Assembly: GCA_951394405.1 (NCBI GenBank) | Contig: OX596340.1 | Location: forward strand, 496,001 to 560,000 | DNA from: Coprinellus micaceus | Lineage: Eukaryota; Basidiomycota; Agaricomycetes; Agaricales; Psathyrellaceae | Direction of reading: 5' to 3' | DNA: 64,000 nt | Part shown: piece by piece, positions 22,652 through 34,137 of the stretch | How positions within the stretch are numbered: the stretch's first letter is position 1 | Layout of the letters: each line of letters opens with the position of its first letter | Translations under genes and position numbers: made by a program | The notes under the pieces: generated by a model | Told to the model about the DNA's origin: nothing | Databases searched by the model: none | What the model saw: the letters and a program-made list of their open reading frames with translations, nothing else

Positions 22652-24606
22652 GTTTCCAACCGAGGAACTTGCGAGGAGTGGGTGAACGTATTTAAGGGTG
22701 CGAATAATGCGGCGGTCCTTGAAAATGTGCCCGAAAAAGTGGGTCAAAAAGAATGGAATTTTGGCCTATGTCCGCTGCACACGTTCTAAAACATCCACGT
22801 CAAGAAGGTGATGCCCACTGTGGTGTCCCCCGCCACGTATGTACGCTCCACGTCGAGCCAACGCTATGTTCAAGCCCAAGTAGAGAGCAAGTCCTTGCGC
22901 ATAGGTTTCAAGGTATCCAGAAGGAACCGACGACGATCCTTTGGCCTTTCAAGGAGCTCTCGCAGTTGTGCTCCAGTCGTGAAATCGCAGACTGGAGGTT
23001 GGCTCGCATTTTTCCAGGCCACAAGCAAAAGCCAAGAGTTTTGAGGCCCATTTAGAAGTATCGGTGCCTGCAAAGAGCCTAGTTTCTTCCTGCTCCTCCA
23101 ATAGAAATGGCCGGATTTAGTGAAGAGGACAGCACCCATGACCCAGAAGCCCGAGAATGAGGCACGATAGTGCGAAAGTAACGGCTGTCGCTAAGGGGGT
23201 GGCGGCAGAAGGACTAGGCCATAACATCCCGTCGAGCGCACCCAACGGTGGAGTCTGGAGGAAAAGAGGATAGACTCGTGGTTTAGAGGACGCCAAGCCG
23301 ACTGCAATCCAGCAGTAAAAATATACCAAGGTCGGGACGTCCACTAAGACCTAGCTCGAGAGAGGAAAGCGAGTAAGCCGTGCTGACGCGTGCCTGGACG
23401 GAGTCGCCAGCTCGACCTTGTGACCTTATTGTATCCCCATCCATCGTGGAACAACTGATAGAAGGCGAAGTCGTCAGGATGGCAAAAGATGGCACCATTC
23501 TTCCTAATGCAGTCCCATGGGCAAAGGGTTCATCGAGGTCTCTGCCAACGACGAGCGGGAGGGGTGGGTCCGACGGAGTCTAGACGTCCTGGAGATTGAT
23601 GGGACAGTGAGGGCGAGGTGGACCATGAGCAGCTAGGGGAGGGGTGGTGTCGATGAGGGGGGCTGGCGCTGCGATGGTGATGATAGTTAGTTAGAGGTTA
23701 TACCACAACGTGGATCGAATGTCATACACACAGGCGACTTCGGGCAGCGAAGTGGGGTCTCCAGGTCAGGGTATGCGCGAATACGAGGCAATTTTGCGTC
23801 CGCTCGCGACAATGGCTGCGGGTAGCTGAGAGTATGCAGAAGGTGAGCAGCTACACCCAATCTCGGTATCGGCGAGGGAGTCGCGAGAATCGAGGCTCGC
23901 ATATTTGCCTCAAGCGTCGGGTTCCAGCATTCTCGAGGGGACGAGGCGAAGGCGAACCAAGCTCCGTAGTAAGGTCGCGCCCAGTGTTTGGATCCTGGTG
24001 AGACATTCGCTGGGAGCCGGGGTTGAGTGAGATGGTGAAGGTGGTGGAAGCGGACGAAAGATGTGAGGAAGAGGGCCGGGGAGGTTCTGTTCTGTTTTGA
24101 CATGTGTCGCAAAAGCGCCGGAACGGCAACGGCAATTTCCGATCACGACATATTTGCCTCATTTCTTGAAGTGGGGTTTGGACCGTTTGGTCACTCCCCG
24201 CCACCTCATGGGCGCAACTTGAAGCAGTATGAGGACCACCCTACGAAGGGTCTATACATTCAGGAGGGTACAGTGGGGATGGCCTGAGCCTACGGACTTC
24301 CGAGCACGGTGCCCTAACGCCTTCGTCCACCACGCCATCAAGGTCTCCAGCGTCAGCCCAGTCAAACCGGGAGCCAAGCCCACAAAGCCCCAGTAACCAT
24401 CGCTCCTTATTATTGTCCAACATCTCGGCTAAGAAACTGCGCCTCTTGGTCCCATGCGACTAGCCCCTAATCGACACGGGCGCTTAAATTACGATCCAGG
24501 TCAGCAGACCTGGAACCTGCAGAGGCACCCATATTTGGAAAAATGCTGTGAAGGCGGTCACTGACGACGGGCCTCGCCCTTCCTCCATCTCCCCAATCCA
24601 ACTCTC
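22652..24606. other. intergenic, divergent promoters of ferric reductase 2 and NLR-3
   Basis: About 1.95 kb. A TATA-like TTAAATA (minus strand, 22689-22695) lies about 40 bases upstream of ferric reductase 2. GGGCGCTTAAAT occurs at about 24478. Open frames at 23.7-24.2 kb on the minus strand overlap in several phases and resemble no family I know. I see no element ends. Confidence 0.45.
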
Positions 24607-27600
24607 ATGGCCACTCCACCTGGCGGTAGGCAAGTGGCAGACAGAGAAGAGCGCGCGCCGAGTGAAGGTCAGTTCAGCGATGAGTACTTGAGTACTCAGA
24701 CTTTCTAGGCCGCCGTACCCCGAGTCGACCATGCTGACGTCTCTCGTCCCAGCGCGTCCCAACCTTGAAGTACTCGCCGGCTCGCACAACGTCTCCATCG
24801 GCTCCTTCACAGCGACCACCGTCGGGAGGGACCTCAATTTCCAATATCACATCAACAGCTTCAATGCCCCACCATCCAACGAGAAAGACTCAATCCAGGG
24901 TGCGGCTCAAACCAGGGAAAGCTTCGTCCAGTGATCTGACTGTTCTCTCAGCCCAACGGGAAGCCATCCTCGAGTGCCTGAACGCACCACATTTTCATGC
25001 GGTGTATTCGAGCGCATTTGAGCAGCGGATGGATGGAACTGGAGTTTGGCTCCTGGAGTTGCCCGAATTCAAGAAGTTTATGGGTTTGAAGGGGGCCACT
25101 CTCTGGTGTACCGGAATGCGTAAGTTTACACAAAGTCAAACGCTTTGTAATTCTCTATCTCATTACGTCCATAGCTGGTTCAGGGAAGACGGTTCTCGCG
25201 TACGTCTAAACCTTGAACGACCGATCCCATAGGTCGCCTCGTGAAACTGAAGCGATATCCACAGTTCCATTGCCGTCGACCACATACAGACGACAACCGA
25301 GGAATCCCCACACAGCGCCATCGCATTTGCCTTCCTTCGGTACAGCGAGCCCTACACCTGGCGGGAAATCCTTACGTCGCTTCTCATCCAGCTCATCCGA
25401 GGCAACGACACCGCATGCGCCTCCTTCTGGATCAGCTACTCCCGTGCGGCAGGGAAGATGGCGCCCGAGGTTATCATCCCAGTGTCTGATATGGAAGCAG
25501 CAATACGTGCCATTGCCCAAAGTCTCGAAATACTATACATGGTCATCGACGGCCTGGATGAGGCCAGCGACCAGGTGAAGGACAGGCTCCTGGAGATCCT
25601 GGGATCTTCGGGGGTGAACTTACTCATTTTATCTCGCCCTCTGGATCTTTATACCCGCTATGCCCCAGATGCTTTCTTTGTTTCGATCCAAGCACAAACA
25701 GAAGATATTGACCTCTACGTTCGCGACGCAATCCAACGAAGCTCACGACTTCAAGCACTTCTTGGAGACAGGCCAGATAGGATCTCGGAGCTGTGCGAGA
25801 AAATCACGAGACAATCGGAAGGGATGTGCGTCTTAGATTCTGGAATCCTCTCCCCAATTTCACGCACTGATAGCGTCTCCAGGTTCCTCGTCGCCAAACT
25901 TCAAATGGTGGCCATATCACGATCGTCGAGGAGCATTTCTAGGCTTTTCGGTGCATTGGAAGCCCTTCCGGCGGGCATAAATGCCATGTATGATCATACC
26001 CTGAGCAGGATCAGGGACTCTGAAGACGCTTCCATCGCCTTCCGTGTGTTTGCCTGGCTCTTATGTGCCAATCCAGACAGCCTTTCACCTCTCTGTCTTC
26101 AACACGCCCTGTCATTCGACCCCGAGACAATGACCTTCGACAACGACGACATTACTCCAGTTCCTCTGATTCTTTCTGCTTGCCAAGGGCTTGTCACGGT
26201 GGCGGATGACGCGGTGCGGTTTATACGTAAGTGGCCTTCCCTCACATGTCAAATAGCCGTGGTGGCTCATTTCATTGAAAATGCGACTAGACTACACCAC
26301 GCAGGAATACATGAAGACGGCTGAGCTGGATGGTGTTTTCGACCCTCACTCGCTACTCGCCGCCACCTGCATTGCCTGTATGGAGGTCCACCGCGAATAT
26401 CTACTTTACCTCTGCGCAATTCATGATCAGGGGGGTATCTTTAGCTATCTTTCTGGCCAACCTCTCCTCAAGTATTCCCACGATCGTTGGCACAAGCACG
26501 TCTCCTCATCACTGCCCCCAACATCGCCCCATTTCGACACGCCACATCCATTTCTTTCTATGCACGAAGAATACCCTTCGTTTCTCCCACCGGACGGGTC
26601 GGTCGTCCCAGGAAGTATGGAGATGGTGGGTGGTGTCCACCTCTTTGCGATGTATGATATCGCCGGTGCTTTCGATCTCACAAAGGCTCAAAGCCTGCTC
26701 CCGAGCATGCAATCGGAGCCTGGAGGATATACTCCCTTCCACCTTGCAGCAATGAATGGTCGATTCGAAGCCTTTCTATCGCTTTCAACTTGGCTCAGCG
26801 GGGCAAATATTCGATCAGCGGACGGCAGCACTGTGCTCCATGTTGCTGTACGGTACCGCCAGAGATTGTTCATCCAGAAACTTCACGACCTTGTATACTC
26901 TTCCCAACAGCAAAGCCTGGGGTCTGAAGATGCTGTGTTCGACTTCGATGTCAATGCTCAAAACTCGCATGGGAGGACCCCGCTTATGCTTGCAAGCGAA
27001 CTGGGCGAAGGGGAGATTGTCGACATCTTCGTCTCATGTGACGGGGTCGACGGCAACATACAGGATGACAAAGGAAAGTCCGCCGTTCACTATGCAACTT
27101 CCTACCACTACTACGGCGATGCTGCCCGCTACTATCCGAGTATTGTGGGATCTTACAACAACGACCAGCAAAGTTCGTTGACAAAGATCCTGTGTTCAAT
27201 TCCTCACATCAACATCAACATACGCGACAAGGAGGGGATCACCCCATTTCTATCAGCCTGCCGTGCGGGCCTCGAGGAGGTGGTCAAATATCTTTTGGCT
27301 ATATTTGAGGGTGACCCTCCATTCGTTCATCAAACCAACGAGCAGGAGCAAACGGCCTTGATGTTGGTTTACTGTGCCATGGGAGAAGGCTGGGAATGCG
27401 ACCTGGGTAGGCAGCAGGCTCTCCTGGTCATCTCCAATCTCCTTGTTGACCATGGCAGTGACCTGCATGCGCGAGACGTCCATGGCATGACACCCTTTCT
27501 GTGGGTGATGAAGGACCCCTATCCGGGACCGTTCACAATACCGCCCGGAGACTGGGAGAAGGTGTCAGAATGGCTTCTCTCTCTCGATCCAACCCTCATT

Positions 27601-28359
27601 GACCAGCTTGATCACCACGGGAGAACGGCGCTCATGATCGCTGTTTGTGACAGCGGAGATGAGGGTCTGGCCAATTGGGTACTAGCGCGAAAGAACCACG
27701 ACATCGAGTTCATCAATGCACAAGATAATGACGGGACGACTGCCTTCCTTCATGCATGCCACGCAGGAGCTCCAAAGGTGGTGGAGGCCCTCTTGGCCCT
27801 ACCTTGCGTGGATATATACCAGCGTTGTGGCCGGGGGTTGTCAGCTTTGGATTGGCTATTTCGGATATATTACAACACGAAGGGAGTGCGTGTTTTGCAG
27901 GTGTTGAAGCAGGCTGGTGATTGGGGGATGTCCGACATTCGGAAAGTATTCCTACGCGCCCTTTCCAGAGAGCACGACCAGAAGGGTTGGCTAGAGGGCA
28001 ATGAATTTCTGGATCTTTGGACTCTCACCTCCGACGCCTTTGTCTGGGACCTGGATCACACCGACACCATACTTCTCCTCACTTTCGCCTCACTCAAGCA
28101 CTGCCGAGTCTATGTGGCCTTGGTGTTGATCTCCCTTGGGCTTCTACCCATGTCGTCGTTTGACTTTGGAAGGGAAGGGATGGGCATTTGTGTCGATCGT
28201 CCTGAGAAGAGGTTCGACTTTCATTTCCATTCACGCGAGCCTTTCCATGCACATGAGTCTTTCCAACCAGGTCTGAGGGAACTTTTCCCTGGGCAGGAGA
28301 AGGAAGATACTGATGACAATGAGAGCGGGGAGGGCTATACACACATTCGGCCGGTGTAG
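24607..28359 (+). CDS. NLR-3: intact NACHT-ankyrin STAND protein
   Basis: Seven main joins: 24607-24661, 24753-24899, 24952-25119, 25175-25199, 25265-25825, 25883-26226, 26291-28359, giving 1122 residues. The N-terminus has only a short exon and a glycine-rich motif (LAGSHNVSIGSF..TVGRD, residues about 25-45). A conserved helical stretch (LNAPHFHAVYSSAF..WLLELPEF) follows. The P-loop PGSGKTVLA is encoded by the 25-nt exon 25175-25199. Walker B is VIDGLDEASD (about residues 225-234) and the sensor motif LLILSRPLDLY. A winged-helix-like region and about eight degenerate ankyrin repeats follow (for example YTPFHLAAMNGR, GRTPLMLASELG, GTTAFLHACHAGA), then a short acidic tail. The 57-nt intron at 25826 is a multiple of three and has no stop, so retained transcripts would still be readable. 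Likely an ATP-switched sensor whose ankyrin repeats bind a ligand; ligand unknown. Confidence 0.9.
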
Positions 28360-28752
28360 TTCCCGAGGCTAGGAGTGGGGCAGTCACATAGTCTTTTGGT
28401 AATTGACAATGTTGTATAAGTAGTATGTACGCTATGGAGATATGCTAGCTATGCTAAGTATCAAGGGAGCCAAGCTCCCAGAAAAAGATAGTACAAAGAG
28501 CGTGATATCGCAACTCGACCAGGTGGTATTGTTCGGGATGTGTTGGAAAAGTACGATTGAAATGGGTTCAGTACTTGATAATGGGGTCTTCCAGGATCAA
28601 ATTGAATTGGGGGGGAGTCATAGATGAAGAGGAGGCGCCATAAGATGAGACGTGGACCCATGCATAGACAAGAAAGACGCGAGAACAAAAATGGAAAACT
28701 ACGATGATGATGAACGAAAGAGAGATGAAAATGAATGAAAGAAATCAGAGGA

Positions 28753-31700
28753 TTACTTCCGCGACCCCGAAGGTGGTTTATCTTTGAATGCGAGAAGATC
28801 AGAGAGAGATGCAATTTGGTCGCCCTGGGATGAACGGTCAGTCAGCCATTGATGAAAGGAAGGGGTCTTGGGAACGCACCTTCTGCTCAAGAATATCGAC
28901 GACTTCCTTCAGATGCTTAGCCAACATATTCCGCCTGGGCACGTCCGACACAGGGTCCATTTCCTTGTACTGGTCGGCCAATTCCACATACACACTAGAG
29001 GCGGAGGGGTACATCAGCCACCCATAGTCCCAAATAGAACAAAACAAATCCAAAAACCCAGAACGCGGAAACGCACCTCTTGTAATGCGTGAAATCGTCC
29101 TCCAGCTCCCTAATCACCCTCATCGCAACCGTCTGCGGTGGTAAACCCGCCCGACCGCCCACCCTCCTGAAATAACTCGCATCACTGGGCACACCCTCCA
29201 AATGTCGACTCCGCTCGTCTCCCCCAAGACCGAGTCCCGCGCCGGGTCCGCGTCTCTGGGTACGACGGAACGGCCCGTCATCCCCATCTTCGTCGTCTTC
29301 AGCAGCTTCCCTCGCACGAGCGTGAGGCATGGACCACGAAGGCTGAGGCTGGTGATGGTGGTGGTGGTGCTCACCGTCGTCGGCGTTGTGCCTGAAGCAG
29401 ACAGTGCAGGTCTTGGGGTTGTGCTCCGGTGCAGAAAAGAAGAGCTTCTCGAGCCTGTCACCCCGAATCTGGGGGAAGGGCGCCTCCGTAGCAGCAACAG
29501 GCGGGGGCGAATTCCTCCGCACAGGCCGCCTCTGCGCCTCCCCGTTACCTTCCTTGGCCTGCTGCTTGTGAGCCGCGGGTCTGCTCTGGAGCATCTGCCT
29601 GGCGCGCTCAGGTTGAGGCGAAGGACTCGGGCTGGGAGGCAAGGGTGTCGATGGTCTGTCCCTCTCGTAAAAGCTCGGGTCCAGATCCCTGCTCTCCACC
29701 ACCTGCGGGCTGACGCTCCGACTTCTCTCGATCCTCCTCTCCTCCACCTCCCTTTCAATCCGCCTCAGCTCCTGCTGATCGATGAACTGGACTCGTTGAG
29801 GGGTTCGCGTTACCGGGGTGCCGAGGGTAGCCTGGTCGGTTCGCACCGTTTTCTCAGCCAACCCAGAGTTCAGCCGGGAAGAAAGAGACGGCTCGTAGGT
29901 ACTATCGTCATCGTCCGCTTCCTCCTCGGAGTCGTCACTGACCCAAGCGTTCATCCCTCTGCGTCTGGGGTTAACCTCCCTCGTCTCCTGTGCCTCCTCC
30001 TCACTCTCGTCGAGGTCGTGTGACATCCCCGTATCAGCCTCAGCTTCCCTCTGCATGCTAGCTTCCCTCCCTGCCCTACGTTCCCGGAGCCCCTCCTCGA
30101 CGAGCCCCTGCAGAACTTCGACCTCCCCAGCGAGCCGTTCGACTTCATCTTTCAGGTGGGTAATTTCGTTGCCCTTTTCCCGCAGGGTCTTTGAGTCCGT
30201 TTCACGTAGCTCGCGGAGTTCTTGAAGGAGCTCTGTGTGCGACGCAAGTTCGTTGGTGAGACGGGTCAGGTGGCTTCGTAGCCTGCCGATAAGAGCTTCC
30301 AGAGCTGTTCCGAACGTTAGTATGCATGGGACTGGCTATTAAACGGTTCAACTGACCTTTTTTCTCGGCGACGGCGTTCTGATATCTGTTCAGGATATCC
30401 TCTGCGTCTTCCTCGGTTTGTTTTGCCTTGCCCTTCGCGCGGCTAGCAATACCGTGCAGCTCCTTTTGCTGCTCGATAATCGCGCCTTCCTTCTCCAGGA
30501 CCCTCGTTCGCTCTCTGGCCACATCGCGTCTGCAGTCCTCAAGCTCCATTTCAAGTTCACGAACCCGCCGGCGGGATATCCCGTTCTCCTCGCTGAGCTG
30601 CTGGAGCTTGGACTGAACTTGGCTCAGGGTTTGCACCAAACGGGCTAATTCAACCATCAGCAACACGGTTTCCGGGGTTGGTAATCGACTGACCTTCAGC
30701 CTCCCGCGAACCGGCGGCCTTGTATGAATGGTAGTCCTTGCTTAGCCTTGCGGGCGACTCGACAGCCATTGTGAGACCTGTGACATCGGGCAATACAAGT
30801 CTACTTTTCGATTGGTCTGCCCGCACGACGTTCCGCCTTGCCGGGACGGTGTTGTATTTTCCTTGGGCAGCTGCTGACTCCTGCTTATCCACCGAGGCTC
30901 GCCGGGGCTTGTTCGCATTCACTTGCGACTCGGCAATTTCCTTAGTAATGCCCCGTGCCATCCTCGTGAACTTGGATGTTGAGCTTGTCGTGGTATTCAC
31001 GGAAGGCGTGGCTGGTTGAACTCGAAGCTCGGGGTGAGGCGTCTGGTTGTGAATAGGGGCACGGCGGGCGGGTCTAGGGGTAGCCATCTCCATGGAGTTG
31101 CTCCTGGACAGGGTGCTGCGTTTAGCTAAGGGCGAGGTTTGGACATGATGCCCTGGGGACATCGGAACAGTTCGTGGACGCTTCGGGGAAAAGGCGAGGG
31201 TGCGGAGGTGGTCGGAGAGTTTGGGTCGTGGGGGTGAGGCAGGCTCAGAGTCGGTTCGAGATGATGACGAGGCATGAGATGTAGGCGGGGTTGGATGGAC
31301 GCTCTGGTTCTGTGGGGCGTAACCTGACTGGAGAATACGGTCTAGCTCTGCGGTGCTGTCGACGACTAGCGGCTCGAATGTAAGGTTGTTTGTCGCAGTC
31401 TGGGTAGAAGAAACTCAGGTTAAGGGCTTCTCGTTGAAGAGAAAAAGCTCACAGTCTTGGACTTTGACTCGTCAAACATGCTCATACGCCCTACGCCCGC
31501 CATGATTTGGTTGAGGGGTCTATCAGGATCGTACTCTGCCCCGCTCATGCTGACGTCCCTGCGTGCTCCCCGTCCCCCGCCGAGCCCTGCATTAAGAGTA
31601 ATCGCACTGGCGTGGTGGGCTGCCGTTGACATTGTTTCCCCGCCGTATGGGTTAATCCCTTCATCTTCGTCTGCCGTACGGTACGACCACCCCATATGCA

Positions 31701-31971
31701 TGTGACCGTCTTCCTCTCTCATATGTTCCCTTGAACGATGGGCGAACGACGGGAAGTCGGGTTGATGTATATCGCCAGAGACGTGTCTTGGGTGCTCTAC
31801 GCTGCTGTTCTGGTGGTAATGATAGTAGTCCTCATCATCGTCACTGGCAGGGGGAGGTGCCGGAATGGAGGCATTGGACTTGAGGCGATTCTCGAGCTGC
31901 CTGCGATCATACTCGAGCTCATCACGGTGGATGCTAAGGTCGAAAGTGGGCCCTTTGGTATGCCTCCTCAT
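28753..31971 (-). CDS. Cep57/PPC89-like spindle-pole coiled-coil protein
   Basis: Six exons: 31971-31453, 31399-30694, 30644-30357, 30304-29077, 28994-28880, 28824-28753, giving 975 residues. The ATG at 32025 is also in frame; 31971 (MRRHTKGPTFDLSIH) is preferred because the extra 18 residues look like leader. The first 400 residues are disordered and rich in Ser/Pro. Residues about 410-590 are heptad-rich coiled coil, followed by an acidic, charged linker with a CTVCFRHN dicysteine and a poly-His run. The C-terminal segment (VAMRVIRELEDDFTHYKR..YVELADQYKEMD..LVEVVDILEQKGDQIASL-like) matches the pattern of the Cep57 microtubule-binding domain found in fungal spindle-pole-body proteins such as fission yeast Ppc89. 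Role at the spindle pole is inferred from that domain. Its 3' end faces NLR-3 with a gap of about 390 bases. Confidence 0.82.
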
Positions 31972-34137
31972 CGTGGTTGGGGGGTATCGCGGTGGTCGGT
32001 GGTGGCAAGAGCAGGACAAGAGCAAATCAACAACGACAAACGCGCCAAATTCAACGTCACGTGGGTCGCGTTGGACCCTAACCCTAGGGCCTATAGCCGG
32101 GCTAAACCCCGAAACGAAAGCCAGTGCTAACTCTCAGTAAAAACGCTAGTCGGGGCGAAGTCAGGCGATAGTCAGAGATTTACGAGAATTTGCGCCACAC
32201 CGACTGCTTGTCGATTATCCTGACTAGAATTTTTTGATTTGGTCAGGTCTAGTCGGACTCAACTGACGCCGTGTTGCAGCGTCCAGACGTTCTCGGCTTG
32301 GCCATTGATTCTCTTGGGACTTTCTAGTGACAGCGAAGGAGATAGAAAGCATTTTATCATTGAACAACTACTAGTACATGGTGATATGGAATAGTAGATA
32401 CACGGTTGTAAGGAATCTGCAAGGATAAACAATGGGGGTGTTTCCGAGAGCCCAGGATTTCGACGTCAAAGAGGCTAGAGGGGATGCATAGTGTTCAGTA
32501 CAGAACGCATGACATGGGGTTTGCACTCAACTCACATTGAAGCATATGCGCAGGCCAGCCGGGATGAGAAGGGTGCAGGGCAAACAAAAACCCGAGGAGG
32601 GCGATTAGTATCCATGAAAGCAGGGAGCGTCGAGGGACTGACTTGGGTGTGTTGACGTGGCGGAGGCACTTCGTTTGCACAATAGGTTGGCGCTCGTTGG
32701 GCAAATGGATCCTGGTTGAAGGCGCCGGTGGCTGTGGGGTAAGGAAGAGGACGAAGGGATTGGGACGACAAGAGGCGCTTGTGGGTGGTGGACTGGGAAA
32801 AGGTAGGTGTCAAGTCGAACGACCCAAGGGTCCACCTGCTGAGATTGAATATCCCGTCTTATTCCCACCTCAGAATCCTCCTGTCAAACATCTTGGTAAA
32901 GACACCGGGCGAGCGCGGCGGTTTTGGCTGAGCGCTGTGCCCTTTGGACTTAGCACATTTCAATACGGCGTTGAGTGTTTTCCCAGTTTGAATGAAGCAG
33001 TCCTCTGTGTGGGCTATGACCACTTTCCCGTCTACCACAAATAATCACTGTCATAGCGGAGGTGTACGTGTCGCCTACCTTCAAAGGCAGCAGGCGAAGG
33101 GATTCGTAATTTGTAGACCTTACCACAATTCTGAGGACTCGAATACTGGGGAAATACTGCCAGCATATCCGGTGCGGGGCTATATATCAACAAAATGCCG
33201 AGAGATGTTGATGACCAGAGGCAAACCTGACTATGCCACGACTTGGGCAGACTGCATGGGAACCCATCACACATTTCGCGTTTTCCCTGATCAGCCTCCG
33301 ACTACAAGACGCTGTGACTGACTATGCCTGACTATGCTTTTTACTGAGGCTAACTTGTGAAGCAAGCGTTGTGTTGTACAATCGGGGCCTATAGCCGTGT
33401 GTCAAAGCGAGGAGGGGGTATGGGGCTGGGAGGGGGAGGAGGGAGGTATCAGCGCTCCATGGCTAGCGGGGACTCCGGTCAGGGCCCGTAAGTGCATATG
33501 TACTCACTACGACCTCTTAAGTCCAGGTTGTAAAGCCTGCTCTCATGAAATTTAACCTCCTTATCCAGGCCGCTCTCCTAAGGTGGTGGAACTTGCTGTT
33601 GACTATATACCCGATGCCCAAATTTATTTAGTATAACTCAATGTTGGGTTTCTCCGATTGAGGCGCACTGTTCGACCCACTTCCTCTTAGACTTTCTCCT
33701 AGCAAAGGAGGGAGCCTGAGAGTGAGTATATTTCACCACCTTTTATAGAAAGACGGGAGTCAGTGATATTGAGCCTCAGTACGTTCGTCTTGATCATACG
33801 CCCCATCGTTTGGCTTGTAGCCCTGCTACGCAAGTACAAACCTACCTTGGGGCTCGTACGCCCGCCTAATAATATTTAGAGTCAGGTCCTATTGGAAACG
33901 TCTCCCCTGCGGCTTCATATCCACAAAGAACCAATTAGGCGCCCGGCGGTAAGGCCCGGGGTTAGGGTCTGTCAAGTTGGCACGTGCGATCAGGTTGGGA
34001 CCCACAACTGATGCAAGGCTATTGGGTCCAGGTTGACTTTCACCACCACGGGTTATATCAGTCACGCCGATTCTAAGGATTCGGGACGGTGGGTTGCCAC
34101 TTTCACATCCCATCACTCATCTTGATAATTAACCCTC
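31972..34137. other. intergenic, promoters of the Cep57-like gene and FunK1-b
   Basis: About 2.2 kb. Open frames at 32.5-32.9 kb on the minus strand overlap in three phases with no domain or supported splicing. The last 160 bases contain the FunK1 promoter block. Nothing else recognised. Confidence 0.45.
33981..34070 (+). promoter_or_regulatory. conserved FunK1 promoter block, copy b
   Basis: CACGTG at 33981-33986, 157 bases before the ATG. It is followed by GGGACCCACAACTGATG and GGTCCAGGTTGACTTTCACC. The same ordered blocks recur upstream of copies c and d. Confidence 0.55.

Noticed and set aside
23687..24204. Minus-strand open frames between ferric reductase 2 and NLR-3
   Set aside because: No recognised domain; overlapping phases indicate chance frames.
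32495..32868. Overlapping minus-strand open frames
   Set aside because: Three phases of similar length, no domain, no paralogue and no convincing splice join.
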